Shown piece by piece: positions 43,984 to 52,648 of a stretch of 64,000 bases of DNA. The stretch lies in assembly GCF_000364445.2 (NCBI RefSeq), contig NZ_CP043538.1, positions 3,537,874 through 3,601,873 on the forward strand, read 5' to 3'. The translations under genes were made by a program, and so were the position numbers. Each line of letters starts with the position of its first letter. Position 1 is the stretch's first letter. The notes beneath the pieces were generated by a model that saw only the letters and a program-made list of their open reading frames with translations, was not told the origin of the DNA and did no database searches. The stretch is from Methylobacterium mesophilicum SR1.6/6 (GTDB taxonomy: Bacteria; Pseudomonadota; Alphaproteobacteria; Rhizobiales; Beijerinckiaceae).

Positions 43984-44454
43984 ATGGACGGCAGCGGTCA
44001 GGGGGCGACAGGCACGAGGGCGCGGGTGTCGGGCGCGGGGGCTTCCGGAGCCGGGCCGCGGGGCACGCCCGTCGCCCGTGGGCGTGGCTCTCGCCTCGTC
44101 CTGGTCCTCACGGTCATGCCGTCCCTCCTGGTCACGGCCCGCACGGCCCGGGCGGTGGAGGAGGACACGGTCGGCTGGTGGATCTATGCCGGCGCGGTGC
44201 GCAGCACGCTGCTGTCGCGCTACATCGGACCCGAGGCGGCGACCGAAGCGCTGGCCGCGATCGCCCGCGCCGGCCGGGATTGCGGCCTGACGGCCCGGAT
44301 CGACGCGCGCGACGCCTTCGGGGCCACGCCGCCCGGCGCCGCGCCGGTGGTGTTCGGCCCGTTCCTGAGCCGGGCGCGGGTCGCGGCTTCCCTGGCCTGC
44401 ATCCGGCGCTATGTGCCGTCGGCCTTCGTCACGCAGTCCGGCCCGCCCGTATGA
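43984..44454 (+). CDS. Hypothetical exported protein
   Basis: 156 residues from this ATG. A Gly/Arg-rich stretch is followed by a hydrophobic leader (RLVLVLTVMPSLLVTARTARA) and a mature part WWIYAGAVRSTLLSRYIGPE...VVFGPFLSRARVAASLACI, which resembles a short SPOR-like repeat. A shorter start at 44116 (MPSLLV) is possible. It stands 52 bp after the cyclase and may be co-transcribed. Function unknown. Confidence 0.55.
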   Translation: MDGSGQGATGTRARVSGAGASGAGPRGTPVARGRGSRLVLVLTVMPSLLVTARTARAVEEDTVGWWIYAGAVRSTLLSRYIGPEAATEALAAIARAGRDCGLTARIDARDAFGATPPGAAPVVFGPFLSRARVAASLACIRRYVPSAFVTQSGPPV

Positions 44455-44494
44455 CGCGGGTCCGGGCCGCCGGCCCGGAGACCGGGAGACCCGC

Positions 44495-44647
44495 ATGAAC
44501 CCGATCGCGCTGCTGTCGATGCTGGCCCTGCTCGCGACGTGGATCGGGATCGGTGTCGCCGTCCTGGCCTACGGGACGCCGCTCGGCGTCGCCTGCTACG
44601 TGCTCGCCATCGTCGCCACCCAGCCGCGGGTGTGGAGGCTCCGGTGA
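44495..44647 (+). CDS. Small membrane protein (50 aa)
   Basis: MNPIALLSMLALLATWIGIG begins a chain with two hydrophobic helices separated by AYGTPLG, ending QPRVWRLR. CCGGGAGA precedes the ATG by about six bases. No family recognised; the codon use and ribosome-binding site make it credible. Its stop overlaps the GTG of the next tiny frame. Confidence 0.55.
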   Translation: MNPIALLSMLALLATWIGIGVAVLAYGTPLGVACYVLAIVATQPRVWRLR

Positions 44648-44745
44648 CCGACGCCCCCGCCCCCACCGGCGCGTTCCTCGAGGCGCTGCCGCCGCCGGCC
44701 AGGCTGCGCGGACGGCGTCCCGTGGCAACCCGCGCGGCGCGGTAG
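44644..44745 (+). CDS. Possible 33-residue peptide, coupled by GTGA overlap
   Basis: GTG overlaps the previous stop as GTGA. The product is Pro/Ala/Arg-rich (TDAPAPTGAFLEALPPPARL at the start). Supported only by the overlap and by position between two small membrane-protein genes. Confidence 0.3.
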   Translation: MTDAPAPTGAFLEALPPPARLRGRRPVATRAAR

Positions 44746-44752
44746 CGCGGCG

Positions 44753-45250
44753 ATGTTCGGATTCTCCCTCAGTTCCACCGAGCCAGACAGCATCGCGCAC
44801 ATCATCCAGGTGGCGCTCGCGCCCGCCTTCCTGCTCTCGGCCCTGGCCACGCTGCTGAACGTGTTCTCCACCCGCCTCGGCCGGATCTCCGACAAGGTCG
44901 ACGCCCTCTCGGCGGAGGCCGCCCGGATGGCGCAGGCGAGGGCGGCGGATGCCGAGGCCGTCCGCCTGTCCCGTCGGCTGAGCTACCTGCGGCGACGCTC
45001 CTTCGTCCTCGACATGGCGGTCGTTCTGGCCTCGCTGGCGGGCGGGCTGATCGGGCTGGCCGTGCTGACCCTGTTCGTCGGGGCGCTGCGCGACGCCGCC
45101 ACGGCGTCGATCCTGTTCGCGTGCTTCGGGGCGGCGCTGATCTGCACCGTCGCGGCGATCGCCGCGTTCATGGCCGAGATCCTGATGGCGGGGCGCGGCG
45201 TGCGCGACGAGGTCGAACACCAGCAGGACAAGGTGCCGGCCGGGCGCTGA
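44753..45250 (+). CDS. DUF2721 family membrane protein
   Basis: 165 residues. A first helix (IAHIIQVALAPAFLLSALATLLNVF) with the conserved FSTRLGRISDKVD segment, a charged stretch (about 50-85), then two long helices. This is the standard three-helix layout of DUF2721. The role of the family is unknown. Confidence 0.85.
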   Translation: MFGFSLSSTEPDSIAHIIQVALAPAFLLSALATLLNVFSTRLGRISDKVDALSAEAARMAQARAADAEAVRLSRRLSYLRRRSFVLDMAVVLASLAGGLIGLAVLTLFVGALRDAATASILFACFGAALICTVAAIAAFMAEILMAGRGVRDEVEHQQDKVPAGR

Positions 45251-45281
45251 CCCGGCCCACGGATTGCGATTGCACGGATTG

Positions 45282-45306
45282 GGAACCGGCCCTTAATCTT
45301 AACGGT
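45282..45306 (+). promoter_or_regulatory. Candidate EcfG-type stress promoter
   Basis: GGAAC, 16 bases, then CGGT: close to the GGAAC-N16/17-CGTT pattern of alphaproteobacterial EcfG sigma factors. It lies 39 bp before the small membrane-protein gene at 45345. One mismatch in the -10, so only a candidate. Confidence 0.35.
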
Positions 45307-45344
45307 GCCTGATGCCGCCGTACGCTGCGCTCGAGTGTTCCGTC

Positions 45345-45518
45345 ATGAGTCTCGCGATCTTCGTTGCCCTCATCGCCGGAGCCCTCTGCCTCGGGGCCCT
45401 GTCGTCGCTCCTTCCGTTCGGTCGGCGGGAGGACGAGGATCTGGAGCAAGCCCTTCCGCGCGAGGACGAGTTCTTCGACATGGGCGGTCCGGTCATCGAC
45501 ATGGAACCGCATCATTGA
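45345..45518 (+). CDS. Small single-helix membrane protein (57 aa)
   Basis: MSLAIFVALIAGALCLGALS is one membrane helix; the rest is an acidic tail (GRREDEDLEQALPREDEFFD, ending DMEPHH). A longer form from an ATG at 45312 would have 68 residues. An EcfG-like promoter precedes it. Unknown family. Confidence 0.6.
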   Translation: MSLAIFVALIAGALCLGALSSLLPFGRREDEDLEQALPREDEFFDMGGPVIDMEPHH

Positions 45519-45842
45519 GGCGCCGGGGCCGCGCGCTGCGGCCCGGGACCGAGGGCCAGCCGGGGTTTGCAGGCGGCGCGACCTTGCGCAGTCTGTGCGA
45601 CCTTGCCTGCGGCAGCGACGCGCATTCGTGCTGGCCGCGAGCCGAATGCTGGACACGTCGAAGTCTGCGGCTCGCGCCATCCCATTTTATACAACTAGCG
45701 GTAGTAAAAATGTCCGCAAATGGTTCACGTCGCCGACCCACTTGATTGATAAATCATCGTCGTACGCACTCCTCTCGGGTTTTTACGTCGCCTGGATGCA
45801 GTCATAGCGAGCTGTCGATCTTCTGCAGAACGCGGGTTGTTG
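45519..45842. other. Lower-GC gene-free stretch
   Basis: 324 bp. The part 45680-45800 is clearly AT-richer than its surroundings and contains TTGATTGATAAATCATC, a short inverted repeat. Likely the promoter region of the next gene; no RNA family recognised. Confidence 0.4.
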
Positions 45843-46163
45843 ATGGACAAGGCACAGGGCGACCGTACAGACGGCATGGAAAAGCCTGCAGACATCGCGC
45901 AGGAGGCGAACGGCATCGCCTTCCTGCTGGCCAGTGCCGCCTATCTGGCGCTCGCGGGGGCGCACCTGCGGCGCGAGGGAGCGGCAGGGCTCGCCCTGAT
46001 GGACGAGATCGAAGGTCAGATCGAGGAGGCGCTGATCAGCTTCGCGGCCGAGAACACCTACGAGGTCGCGCGACCGGACATTCTCCTGCACGCGACCCGC
46101 AAGGTCCGCGCGCTGCTCGATGCGGGGCGCCTGATGGTGCCGGAGGTTCACTCCCTTCAGTGA
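45843..46163 (+). CDS. Conserved-looking hypothetical protein (106 aa)
   Basis: Mostly helical, soluble: DIAQEANGIAFLLASAAYLA, then LMDEIEGQIEEALISFAAEN and an end ARKVRALLDAGRL-like helix. Codon use matches local genes. Start ATG; an upstream TTG would add two residues. No family recognised. Confidence 0.6.
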   Translation: MDKAQGDRTDGMEKPADIAQEANGIAFLLASAAYLALAGAHLRREGAAGLALMDEIEGQIEEALISFAAENTYEVARPDILLHATRKVRALLDAGRLMVPEVHSLQ

Positions 46164-46299
46164 TCCCGTCTGTGGTGCTCCGCTCGGGCTGGGGCGACCG
46201 ACCCGATCGCGCAGCCCTGCCGCGGGTTTGTCGCCCGGACGACTGTCGGATTGGATACGGACATGCCGGCGGCGGTTGACCGGCGGACGGAGGGGCGCG

Positions 46300-46602
46300 A
46301 TGCGGGTGGATGAACCGCGGAGGCGCGACATGCCGCTGGCAGGCTATGAGGCGGGACAGCCGGTCATCGATCAGGAGACCCTTGCCCACGTGCGATTCGG
46401 GATGTTGGACGGTCGCGTCGTCCCCTGCCGTGTGCCGATCGACGTGCTGAGAGACCTGTTTCACGCGGGCGACCGCCCGTTCGACCCGCTCGACATCTTC
46501 CGGAGCCACCGCCGCGCCATCGAGGACGCGGCCATCGAGAAGTACGAGCGCTCGGGCGCGCCGGACGGCATCCTGGACCTCGACGAGTCCGATTTCATCT
46601 GA
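46300..46602 (+). CDS. DUF1488-like small protein
   Basis: 100 residues. AHVRFGMLDGRVVPCRVPID and DIFRSHRRAIEDAAIEKYER resemble the core of DUF1488 proteins, whose function is unknown. GGAGGGG eight bases before ATG supports the start. The last residues DLDESDFI are acidic. Confidence 0.65.
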   Translation: MRVDEPRRRDMPLAGYEAGQPVIDQETLAHVRFGMLDGRVVPCRVPIDVLRDLFHAGDRPFDPLDIFRSHRRAIEDAAIEKYERSGAPDGILDLDESDFI

Positions 46603-46850
46603 GCAGACCCGTATCGGCAGGCCGCCGCTTCATCCCTCGGGTCCTTGGTGCGTCACAGGTTCTCGTCGCAGGGTCGGTGGCGGCTTTTGCGCGGCGTGCG
46701 CAGAGCGCGGCGGCCCGGACCGGCCCGACGGGTGCCGGGGCGTGGGCGCGTCTGCAAACCGCTTTCCGGGCAGACGGCCGGGAAGGCGGCGCGCCGCTGA
46801 ACCTGCGCCGGATGGCGGCGTTGACCTCCCGCCAATGCGGGGAGCGGCCG

Positions 46851-47180
46851 ATGTCTTTCATCGACGAGATCAGAAGCGACCGGGCTGCTTGGCTCGAGCG
46901 TGCCCGTGCGGAGCCGGAGGATGCCTTCCCCGGCGTATCCTGGCTGTCGATGTCGGTGGCCGACATCGAAAGTCTGGAAGAAGTCGTGTCGGGTCGGTGC
47001 CCGCGCGACGACCGGCCGATCAGAGCGGCCCGTTCGGCGTCGCTCGGCAGCGCGGAGCCGATTGTGCGCCGGCAGGACGGTCGCGGCACCCCGCGCGTCA
47101 CCGGCGGTAGATCCGGAGCCGTGACGGGCGGGCCCGGTCCGGAACCGGCACGGCAGGGCGGCGCGGGCCGCCGAGCCTGA
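46851..47180 (+). CDS. Hypothetical protein (109 aa)
   Basis: Begins MSFIDEIRSDRAAWLERARA and continues through a plausible soluble helix; the last 45 residues are Gly/Arg/Pro-rich low complexity. GGGGAG five bases upstream of ATG. Longer in-frame starts exist but add Arg/Ala-rich sequence. No family recognised. Confidence 0.45.
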   Translation: MSFIDEIRSDRAAWLERARAEPEDAFPGVSWLSMSVADIESLEEVVSGRCPRDDRPIRAARSASLGSAEPIVRRQDGRGTPRVTGGRSGAVTGGPGPEPARQGGAGRRA

Positions 47181-47275
47181 CCCGCCGCGGAGCGGGCCGC
47201 CTCCGATGCGGAGCGCGGCGTTCGCCGATGCAACACGCGAAGCAATACGCCGGACATCGAGCTTGGCCATAAGAC

Positions 47276-47308
47276 CGTTCGAGGCCTCCGATCGTCGGAG
47301 GCCGAACG
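47276..47308. other. Strong stem-loop
   Basis: GGCCTCCGA and its complement around a 3-nt loop, extended by CGTTC/GAACG with a 2-nt bulge, 14 bp before the small frame at 47322. No T-run. Could end the upstream transcript or mask the next start. Confidence 0.4.
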
Positions 47309-47321
47309 GGGTCTGCGCGCG

Positions 47322-47438
47322 ATGACAAGGCCAGCGACGATGACCAGCCGCCTCGTGGACGCCGTCGTGACGGCGGCCATGGGGTTCAGCCTGATCGTGC
47401 ACGCGCAGTTCATGGTCCTGCCGCCGCACTTCGTGTGA
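47322..47438 (+). CDS. Possible 38-residue hydrophobic peptide
   Basis: MTRPATMTSRLVDAVVTAAM is followed by a hydrophobic run and ends LPPHFV. One membrane helix is possible. An inner ATG six codons later is an alternative start. Supported by amino-acid pattern only. Confidence 0.3.
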   Translation: MTRPATMTSRLVDAVVTAAMGFSLIVHAQFMVLPPHFV

Positions 47439-47471
47439 GACTTGGGTCCGGTCGATGCCTTCGGCGCGGCT

Positions 47472-47557
47472 GTCTCCGCGAGCGGAGCGAAGCGATCCCG
47501 TGGCGCCACGCCCGATCGGGCCACGCTGCCCTGGGTCGCTCCGCCCGTGATGACGGG
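47472..47557. repeat. REP-like element, copy 2
   Basis: Reverse complement reads CGTCATCACGGGCGGAGCGA, then CCCAGGGCAGCG and, at the far end, GATCGCTTCGCTCCGCTCGC. It matches the order and core of the element at 27523-27609. The ends pair, as in other REP/BIME-type intergenic elements. Confidence 0.7.
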
Positions 47558-47721
47558 AGGAGCGCCTCAACCGATGCGTTCACGCGGACACCCTGCAGGG
47601 CCTGTGGCGCGTCGGCCCTGATGGTCTGCGCACCGGTCGCGACGTTGCGCGCGCGGACGCGAACGGCCGAGCCCGGCGCCGGTCGTGGACCGGGCCGCAG
47701 ACTTCGCCTGGGGCCGTCGGA

Positions 47722-48246
47722 TCAGCGCTGGACGAGGCGCACCCGATGATGCCGGTGGTGCCGGCGCCATTTGAGGAGCGCGTAGCGAACCTTGCTGAAG
47801 TAGGCGTAGAGTCTCGACTTGTGCCGATGACGATGTGCGAGCTGAACCCGGTGGGCATGTGGGGGCTGCACCGCGCGGCTCACCACGACCGTCGGCTTCC
47901 AGGCGGCGGGCTTCGCGTTCAGTACAGCGATGGGATCGACGTAATCGACCCTGCGGGCGCGCCCAGCGCCGCCGCAGCCCGAGCAGAGCGAGCCGGACAG
48001 CCGCCGCCAAGCCGCCTGTTCACGCGCGGCGATGCTCCGGTCGGCTGCATCCGACAGCTCGATCGGGCTTCTGAGCAGCGCCGACCGATCTTGTTGCCGG
48101 AGGATCCGGGACGAGGGACCAGAATCGTCGGGCACCTCAAGCATCGGAAGCCGGACAGTCTGTGGTTCTGCACGGCATGTCACAGCACAGGCGCAGCCGA
48201 GAGGAAGCGCTATCAGAAGCGTCATTCTGGATGCTGGATGAGACAT
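47722..48246 (-). CDS. Hypothetical exported basic protein
   Basis: 174 residues. A Sec leader (MTLLIALPLGCACAVTCRA preceded by MSHPASR) with a cysteine-containing cleavage region, a variable middle, and a strongly basic His/Arg/Lys-rich C-terminus (HRHRHKSRLYAYFSKVRY, then HHRHHRVRL). AT-rich sequence upstream (48290-48425) fits a promoter. No family recognised; the basic tail could bind nucleic acid, metal or the cell surface. Confidence 0.5.
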   Translation of the reverse strand: MSHPASRMTLLIALPLGCACAVTCRAEPQTVRLPMLEVPDDSGPSSRILRQQDRSALLRSPIELSDAADRSIAAREQAAWRRLSGSLCSGCGGAGRARRVDYVDPIAVLNAKPAAWKPTVVVSRAVQPPHAHRVQLAHRHRHKSRLYAYFSKVRYALLKWRRHHRHHRVRLVQR

Positions 48247-48800
48247 CGTCGCCCACGACTCCGACGCGACCGCTCCACTACGCCGGACCGGGCTGCTGTA
48301 GCCAAATAATGCTATTTGCAACCGGATGGCGCAATCTAGCCCGTAAATACGACAGCTTAGGCAAAGTACTTAGAAGTTGGCGGCGGTCAATCGTTATTTG
48401 CGACCCGAGAGCAGAAACCTGATGGCTACTGAGCCCGAGGCTGAGCCCGGGCCGGCGCTACGGCGAAGCTTGGCTGTCGTTGCCGCGGAAATGTCGGCGC
48501 GTCCTGGGCTGAGGATGCCGGGCGTGGGCGCAAGGTCCCGTTCTCGTCCTGGATCCCGGGCGCTGGCCGGTCGCCTTCGGCCGTGCGTCCCATGCCGGTG
48601 CGTTTGCGAGGCGCTGTCCGGCTCTGCCGCAGGCGTCGCGAACCCCGTCCTCCAGTCCGCACGCGGCGGAGGGCACCGGTGCGTCGGGCCGGCGGTGCGA
48701 CCTTGGCCGCGGCCGCCCGCTGCGGGAACCCGCGACGTGCCCCGACCCGGCGGGACCTTGACGGTCGATCCAGCGAGCGCCTGAGCTGCGGCGTCCGGGC
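48247..48800. other. Gene-free stretch with a low-GC island
   Basis: 554 bp. 48290-48425 is markedly AT-rich for this genome and probably contains promoters for the minus-strand exported protein. The remainder is GC-rich without a supported gene. Confidence 0.4.
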
Positions 48801-49064
48801 TCAGGGCGGCCCGGGAACGGGCCCCTCCGCCCTGGGCGGCCCGTCCTGCCGCGCGGACCAGACGACACGACCCGCCACGTCCCGCAGGGCTGCGGAGCCC
48901 GAGCGGCCCGCGAGCAGCTGCGCGAAGCGGGTCTTCGCGTCGGCGACGGCCGCAGCCTCGGAGGCGCCGAGGATCTGCTCGTCATGGATGATGATGCCGC
49001 TGGCGCTCTCGCGATGGATGACGCATTGCAGCCGATAGGGGGCGAGCGGTTCGGTCGAGGCCAT
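48801..49064 (-). CDS. Hypothetical protein (87 aa)
   Basis: LAPYRLQCVIHRESASGIII and EAAAVADAKTRFAQLLAGRS give a compact alpha/beta pattern; the tail is Pro/Gly-rich. A GTG five codons upstream is another start. Unknown family. The 322 bp after its start up to 49386 hold only a weak 61-residue minus-strand frame (49076-49261). Confidence 0.5.
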   Translation of the reverse strand: MASTEPLAPYRLQCVIHRESASGIIIHDEQILGASEAAAVADAKTRFAQLLAGRSGSAALRDVAGRVVWSARQDGPPRAEGPVPGPP

Positions 49065-49386
49065 CGCCAGTCCCGTCACGGAGCCGGTCTGGCAGCCGGG
49101 CCGCGACCGGCCGGTCTCGCCGCGGCGCGCCCGACGGCCCGGTGCGCCGGGCCCGGTTCAGCTGACCATTCGCCATCCCGGATGGCGAAGACGCAGCGGG
49201 ACACCCGCGCCTCCTCAGATCGAGATCTCCAACGAGAAGATATCAGAATTGGCCGCGCCATGAACGGTTCGAGACGGGGCTGGCAGTGCCGTTGCACCTC
49301 GATCACTTCCGAGGTCCAGCCCGGATCGGAGCCGCGGTGGCGCGGCGCCCGATCAGACCGGATCGGGCGCCGCTCTGGAGGGCGGC

Positions 49387-49587
49387 TCAGGCCGCCTCAC
49401 CCTCCGCGTCGTCGGCGTCCAGAATGGTCTCCAGATCGCCCACCAGGGCGTCCAGCTGGTCGGCGGTCGCCTTGAGCTTGAGCGTCGTGCCGTCCTGGGC
49501 CTCGACCGCGATCTCGATGTGATCGGCGACCTTCGCGGCCAGCGCCTGCTTCACCGTGTAGGTCGTCACGTCAGCCTTGTCCGCCAT
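49387..49587 (-). CDS. Small soluble hypothetical protein (66 aa)
   Basis: MADKADVTTYTVKQALAAKV starts an amphipathic alpha/beta chain ending in an acidic tail (ILDADDAEGEAA). AGGAGA sits six bases before ATG, and the amino-acid make-up is non-random. Unknown family. Confidence 0.7.
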   Translation of the reverse strand: MADKADVTTYTVKQALAAKVADHIEIAVEAQDGTTLKLKATADQLDALVGDLETILDADDAEGEAA

Positions 49588-49675
49588 GCTGTCTCCTGGG
49601 TTGGCCCTGGGCAAACCCGGCACCCGTCGCATCGATGCTGCGGCAGAAGTTCGCGACGCGGCCCGGAGGAGCGGT

Positions 49676-50038
49676 CTACCGGCGCTGGCGCGTGTAGCGC
49701 TCGACGACCCGTTGCCGATGCGTCGGCGCCTCCGGGAGGTGGGATGCGCCCGCCGGGACGGCGGCACGGGATACGGGCCGCGGCGCGGGCAACAGCTCCG
49801 GTATGGTCCGGGGCGTCTCGAGGATGACGGCCTCCAGCACACGCGGCCGGGTCGATCGTGCCGGCCGCGGGCCGCGGTCCGGCCGTGCCGCGAAGGTCCC
49901 GAGTGCCCAGAGCCCGAGGCAGAGCAGGCCGATCAGGATCCCGTCCCAGGACGGCTCGGCCCGGCACATCAGGATCCCGGTCCCGGTCAGGGAGGCCGCG
50001 GCCGCGAAGAGCCGCGGAGTCGGATCGCCGGAGGTCAT
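49676..50038 (-). CDS. Small membrane protein (120 aa)
   Basis: Two hydrophobic helices (RLFAAAASLTGTGILMC and GILIGLLCLGLWALGTFAA) are followed by a basic, Pro/Arg-rich cytoplasmic tail. Unknown family; codon use matches neighbours. Confidence 0.55.
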   Translation of the reverse strand: MTSGDPTPRLFAAAASLTGTGILMCRAEPSWDGILIGLLCLGLWALGTFAARPDRGPRPARSTRPRVLEAVILETPRTIPELLPAPRPVSRAAVPAGASHLPEAPTHRQRVVERYTRQRR

Positions 50039-50133
50039 GCCGCAGCCTCGGCGCCGCGCGCTGACGGCGCGTAAATTCCACCGTTCCAATTGTCCCGAAC
50101 CGGCCGATTCCGGTAGCCGAACACGGGCTGTCC

Positions 50134-50376
50134 TCAGCCGGCCAGGCTCGACGGCGGCTGCCAAGTCACGCCGGGATGCTCGCGGATGTCGCCGGCCCGG
50201 CTTCCGGTATCGGCATCGCTCGTCCAGTCGCTGGGCTCGGTGAGGCCGGCGATCTCGGCCTCCGGATAGGCGGCGGTCAGAAACAGGCGCGCCTCGCCCT
50301 CGGCTTCGGCCCTGACCGTGACGAGCGGCTCCGGGCCGCCCGGCCGGCGCAGCTGCGCGATGAACAGCTTGGTCAT
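50134..50376 (-). CDS. Small hypothetical protein (80 aa)
   Basis: MTKLFIAQLRRPGGPEPLVT is followed by ARLFLTAAYPEAEIAGLTEP, a compact alpha/beta pattern of a small conserved domain. ATG overlaps the stop of the upstream gene at 50373 (ATGA), so they are probably co-translated. Confidence 0.6.
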   Translation of the reverse strand: MTKLFIAQLRRPGGPEPLVTVRAEAEGEARLFLTAAYPEAEIAGLTEPSDWTSDADTGSRAGDIREHPGVTWQPPSSLAG

Positions 50377-50693
50377 GACGGGGCTCCCGAGGCTCCGGCC
50401 GGCGTGAGCCGATCCGCATTGGCAGGCCATCGCTTCATCGGCTCAGGTCCTGGGTTGGCTGCGGGTCCCGCAAGGCCGGCCCACGCTTCTGCAAAGCCCC
50501 CGAGACCCTGCGCGCCTCCGACATCGATTTCCGCGACGTGAAGGCCGCCGGCGCGCAGGCGATCCGGAAGGCGCGCGCGGCCGTGGTAGCCGGCCGCGTG
50601 CGCCATACTGTCCAGCGCCGCGAGAGCGTCCAGCGCCGAGCCGGTCCAGAGGACGATGCCCGTCGCCGCTTGCATGATCCGGAACACCTTCAC
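50373..50693 (-). CDS. Hypothetical protein (106 aa), coupled to next gene
   Basis: VKVFRIMQAATGIVLWTGSA begins a chain with ALDALAALDSMAHAAGYHGR and GLGGFAEAWAGLA. GTG start preferred over an ATG six codons later because GGAGG lies upstream. Its stop overlaps the following ATG. Unknown family. Confidence 0.45.
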   Translation of the reverse strand: MKVFRIMQAATGIVLWTGSALDALAALDSMAHAAGYHGRARLPDRLRAGGLHVAEIDVGGAQGLGGFAEAWAGLAGPAANPGPEPMKRWPANADRLTPAGASGAPS

Positions 50694-51051
50694 GCGACGC
50701 CCCAGGCCTCCGATGCTCGGACAAGCTTGCGAGCGGACTCGGTGTTCCCGGTCGATCCGGTCATGGCTGACGGTTCGGGCCGCGCGCCGCCGCGGGTCCG
50801 CGACGGGCGCCGGGAGGGGCTGGCGGACGAGGGCGGCAAGCGCGGCAAGCGCGGATTGCGCCCTGCCCATCCGCTGCGGCCGATTGGGCAGGGGCCGGAA
50901 CACGCCGTCGAGGCGCGCGGTTATCCAGCCCATGCCGGCATGGTCTGCCCCGGGTCTGCCCCCGAGGCAGTTCTCAGTCAGCCCCGAGACAGTCCTCAGG
51001 GCCGGCGCCATGGTCCAGCACGTCCCGAACCCGATCGGAATCAGCAGACCC
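50694..51051. other. Gene-free stretch
   Basis: 358 bp between divergent small genes. Nothing recognised beyond likely promoters. Confidence 0.35.
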
Positions 51052-51231
51052 ATGACCAGCCGAACCGTCTATTCCGCCCTGTTCGCCCTCGCCCTCGTCG
51101 CCGGCAGCGCCGGCATGGCTGCCGCGCAGAGCACGCCCAACGGCAACACGTCCACCTCCGGCGCCCCGGCCGGCGACAACAGCACCGGCAACGGCGCCAC
51201 CGGCAGCGGCGCGGCGCCCAGCGGGCGGTAA
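51052..51231 (+). CDS. Small secreted Gly/Ser/Asn-rich protein (59 aa)
   Basis: A clean Sec leader (TVYSALFALALVAGSAGMAAA, cleavage before QSTPNG) is followed by a 35-residue low-complexity mature chain of Ser, Thr, Gly and Asn. An intrinsic terminator lies 56 bp after the stop. Function unknown. Confidence 0.7.
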   Translation: MTSRTVYSALFALALVAGSAGMAAAQSTPNGNTSTSGAPAGDNSTGNGATGSGAAPSGR

Positions 51232-51286
51232 CCGGGCGTTAACCCTGTGCCATGACATCACCGGTCTTCACGACCGTGCACCTTCC

Positions 51287-51321
51287 ACGTCCCGCGGCCA
51301 ACCGGCACGCGGGACGTTTTG
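51287..51321 (+). terminator. Rho-independent terminator
   Basis: ACGTCCCGCG, an 11-nt loop, CGCGGGACGT, then TTTT. It follows the small secreted-protein gene. The rest of 51232-51557 holds an AT-richer stretch (51340-51410) that is probably the promoter of the AraC gene. Confidence 0.75.
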
Positions 51322-51557
51322 TATCGCGCGAAGGTACCGGCCTCACTGCTCCATATCGGCTCCGTCTGTGGATGAGCCTCAAGAATTGACTTTAGGAAGG
51401 ATACTAAACGCGCCGGTGATGCCTCCTCGGATCTTGGATTTTCCGTCCGGGTTACGCGTGGACCCGTGAAGGCCCACGCCCTTTCCAAGGAAGCCGGAAT
51501 CGTCGTACTGGGACCACCTAGACGATCATTCCGAAGCCAAAGGTCACGACACGGGCG

Positions 51558-52592
51558 ATGCGGTCGAACTCTGTCCTGCAGCTCAGGAGTGAGAGCCCAG
51601 GTCCCCAACAGGCTGCCGCGTGGCGCGACGCGGTCGCGCCGTTCTGGACCTTCGCGATCCGCGAGGAGGACGTGGCCGAGTTCCGCGGGCGGTCGCAGGT
51701 CCGGCACCTCGGTAACGCGATCCTCTGCCGGGCGAGCGCCTCAGGCCTACGCTTCGCCCGCGAACGCGCCCTCGTGGCCCGTATGGGGGTGGATCATATC
51801 CTCGCGCATGTGCGCCTCTCCGGCCGCTCCCGGATCGGGACCGGCGGCGACGAGCGCGACTGCGCGCCGGGCGACATCTGCCTGTTCGACCTGTCGCGCC
51901 CGCTGACCGCCAGCACCACGGATTACCAGGCCCTCACGGTGGTGTTGCCGCGGGCCCTCTTCGGCGCCGATCAGAGCCGCCTCGACGCCCTGCACGGGGC
52001 GGTGATCCCGGGTGAGACGCCGTTCGGCCGGATGCTCGCCGATCACCTGCGCGCGCTCAGCACGCACGCCGACGGGTTCTCCGTGCGCGAGGCCGAGGCG
52101 GCGACGCGGGCCACGGCGGCGCTGCTCGCCGCCGCGACGAGCGCCTGGCCCGACGCGACGCGCGGCGGCGAGGGTTCCGACAGCGCGCCGCTCCTCCTCG
52201 TCCTGCGCCGCGTCATCGAGATCGAACTGGCCTCCCCGGAGCTGAATGCCGACGCGCTCGGGCGCCGCTTCGGCGTCTCGCGCAGCGCCCTGTACCGCCT
52301 GTTCGCCCCGCTCGGAGGCGTGTCGGGCTACATCCGGCAGCGCCGGCTGGCCTGCGCCTATCGGGAACTCGCCGCGGGCGACGGACGCCACGTCCGGGTG
52401 TCGGAGGTGGCTTACCGCTGGGGCTTCGAGAGCGCGGCCCATTTCGCCCAGGCCTTCCGCGCCGAGTTCGGCTGCGCCCCCCGGGACGTTCGGGGGCAGG
52501 CCGTGGCCGAGGCCCCGGCGGTGCCCGGCCAGCCGTCCCGGACGGAGACCTGGGCCGACTTCTACGACTGGGTTCTCAGGCTGGCAGCCTGA
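51558..52592 (+). CDS. AraC family transcriptional regulator
   Basis: 344 residues. N-terminal AraC_binding_2-type domain (about 20-190: VRLSGRSRIGTGG, CAPGDICLFDLSRP) and C-terminal AraC DNA-binding domain: DALGRRFGVSRSALYRLFAP, SGYIRQRRLACAYREL, VSEVAYRWGFESAAHFAQAF. NdvR/FeaR-like layout. It lies upstream of the metal efflux genes, but 56 bp from the small His-rich gene, so control of that set is possible though not typical for this family. Confidence 0.9.
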   Translation: MRSNSVLQLRSESPGPQQAAAWRDAVAPFWTFAIREEDVAEFRGRSQVRHLGNAILCRASASGLRFARERALVARMGVDHILAHVRLSGRSRIGTGGDERDCAPGDICLFDLSRPLTASTTDYQALTVVLPRALFGADQSRLDALHGAVIPGETPFGRMLADHLRALSTHADGFSVREAEAATRATAALLAAATSAWPDATRGGEGSDSAPLLLVLRRVIEIELASPELNADALGRRFGVSRSALYRLFAPLGGVSGYIRQRRLACAYRELAAGDGRHVRVSEVAYRWGFESAAHFAQAFRAEFGCAPRDVRGQAVAEAPAVPGQPSRTETWADFYDWVLRLAA

Positions 52593-52648
52593 GGGATGCG
52601 GGCCGCGGCCCTTGTGCCGACGGCCCCGCATCGCCCATATGGCCCCTG

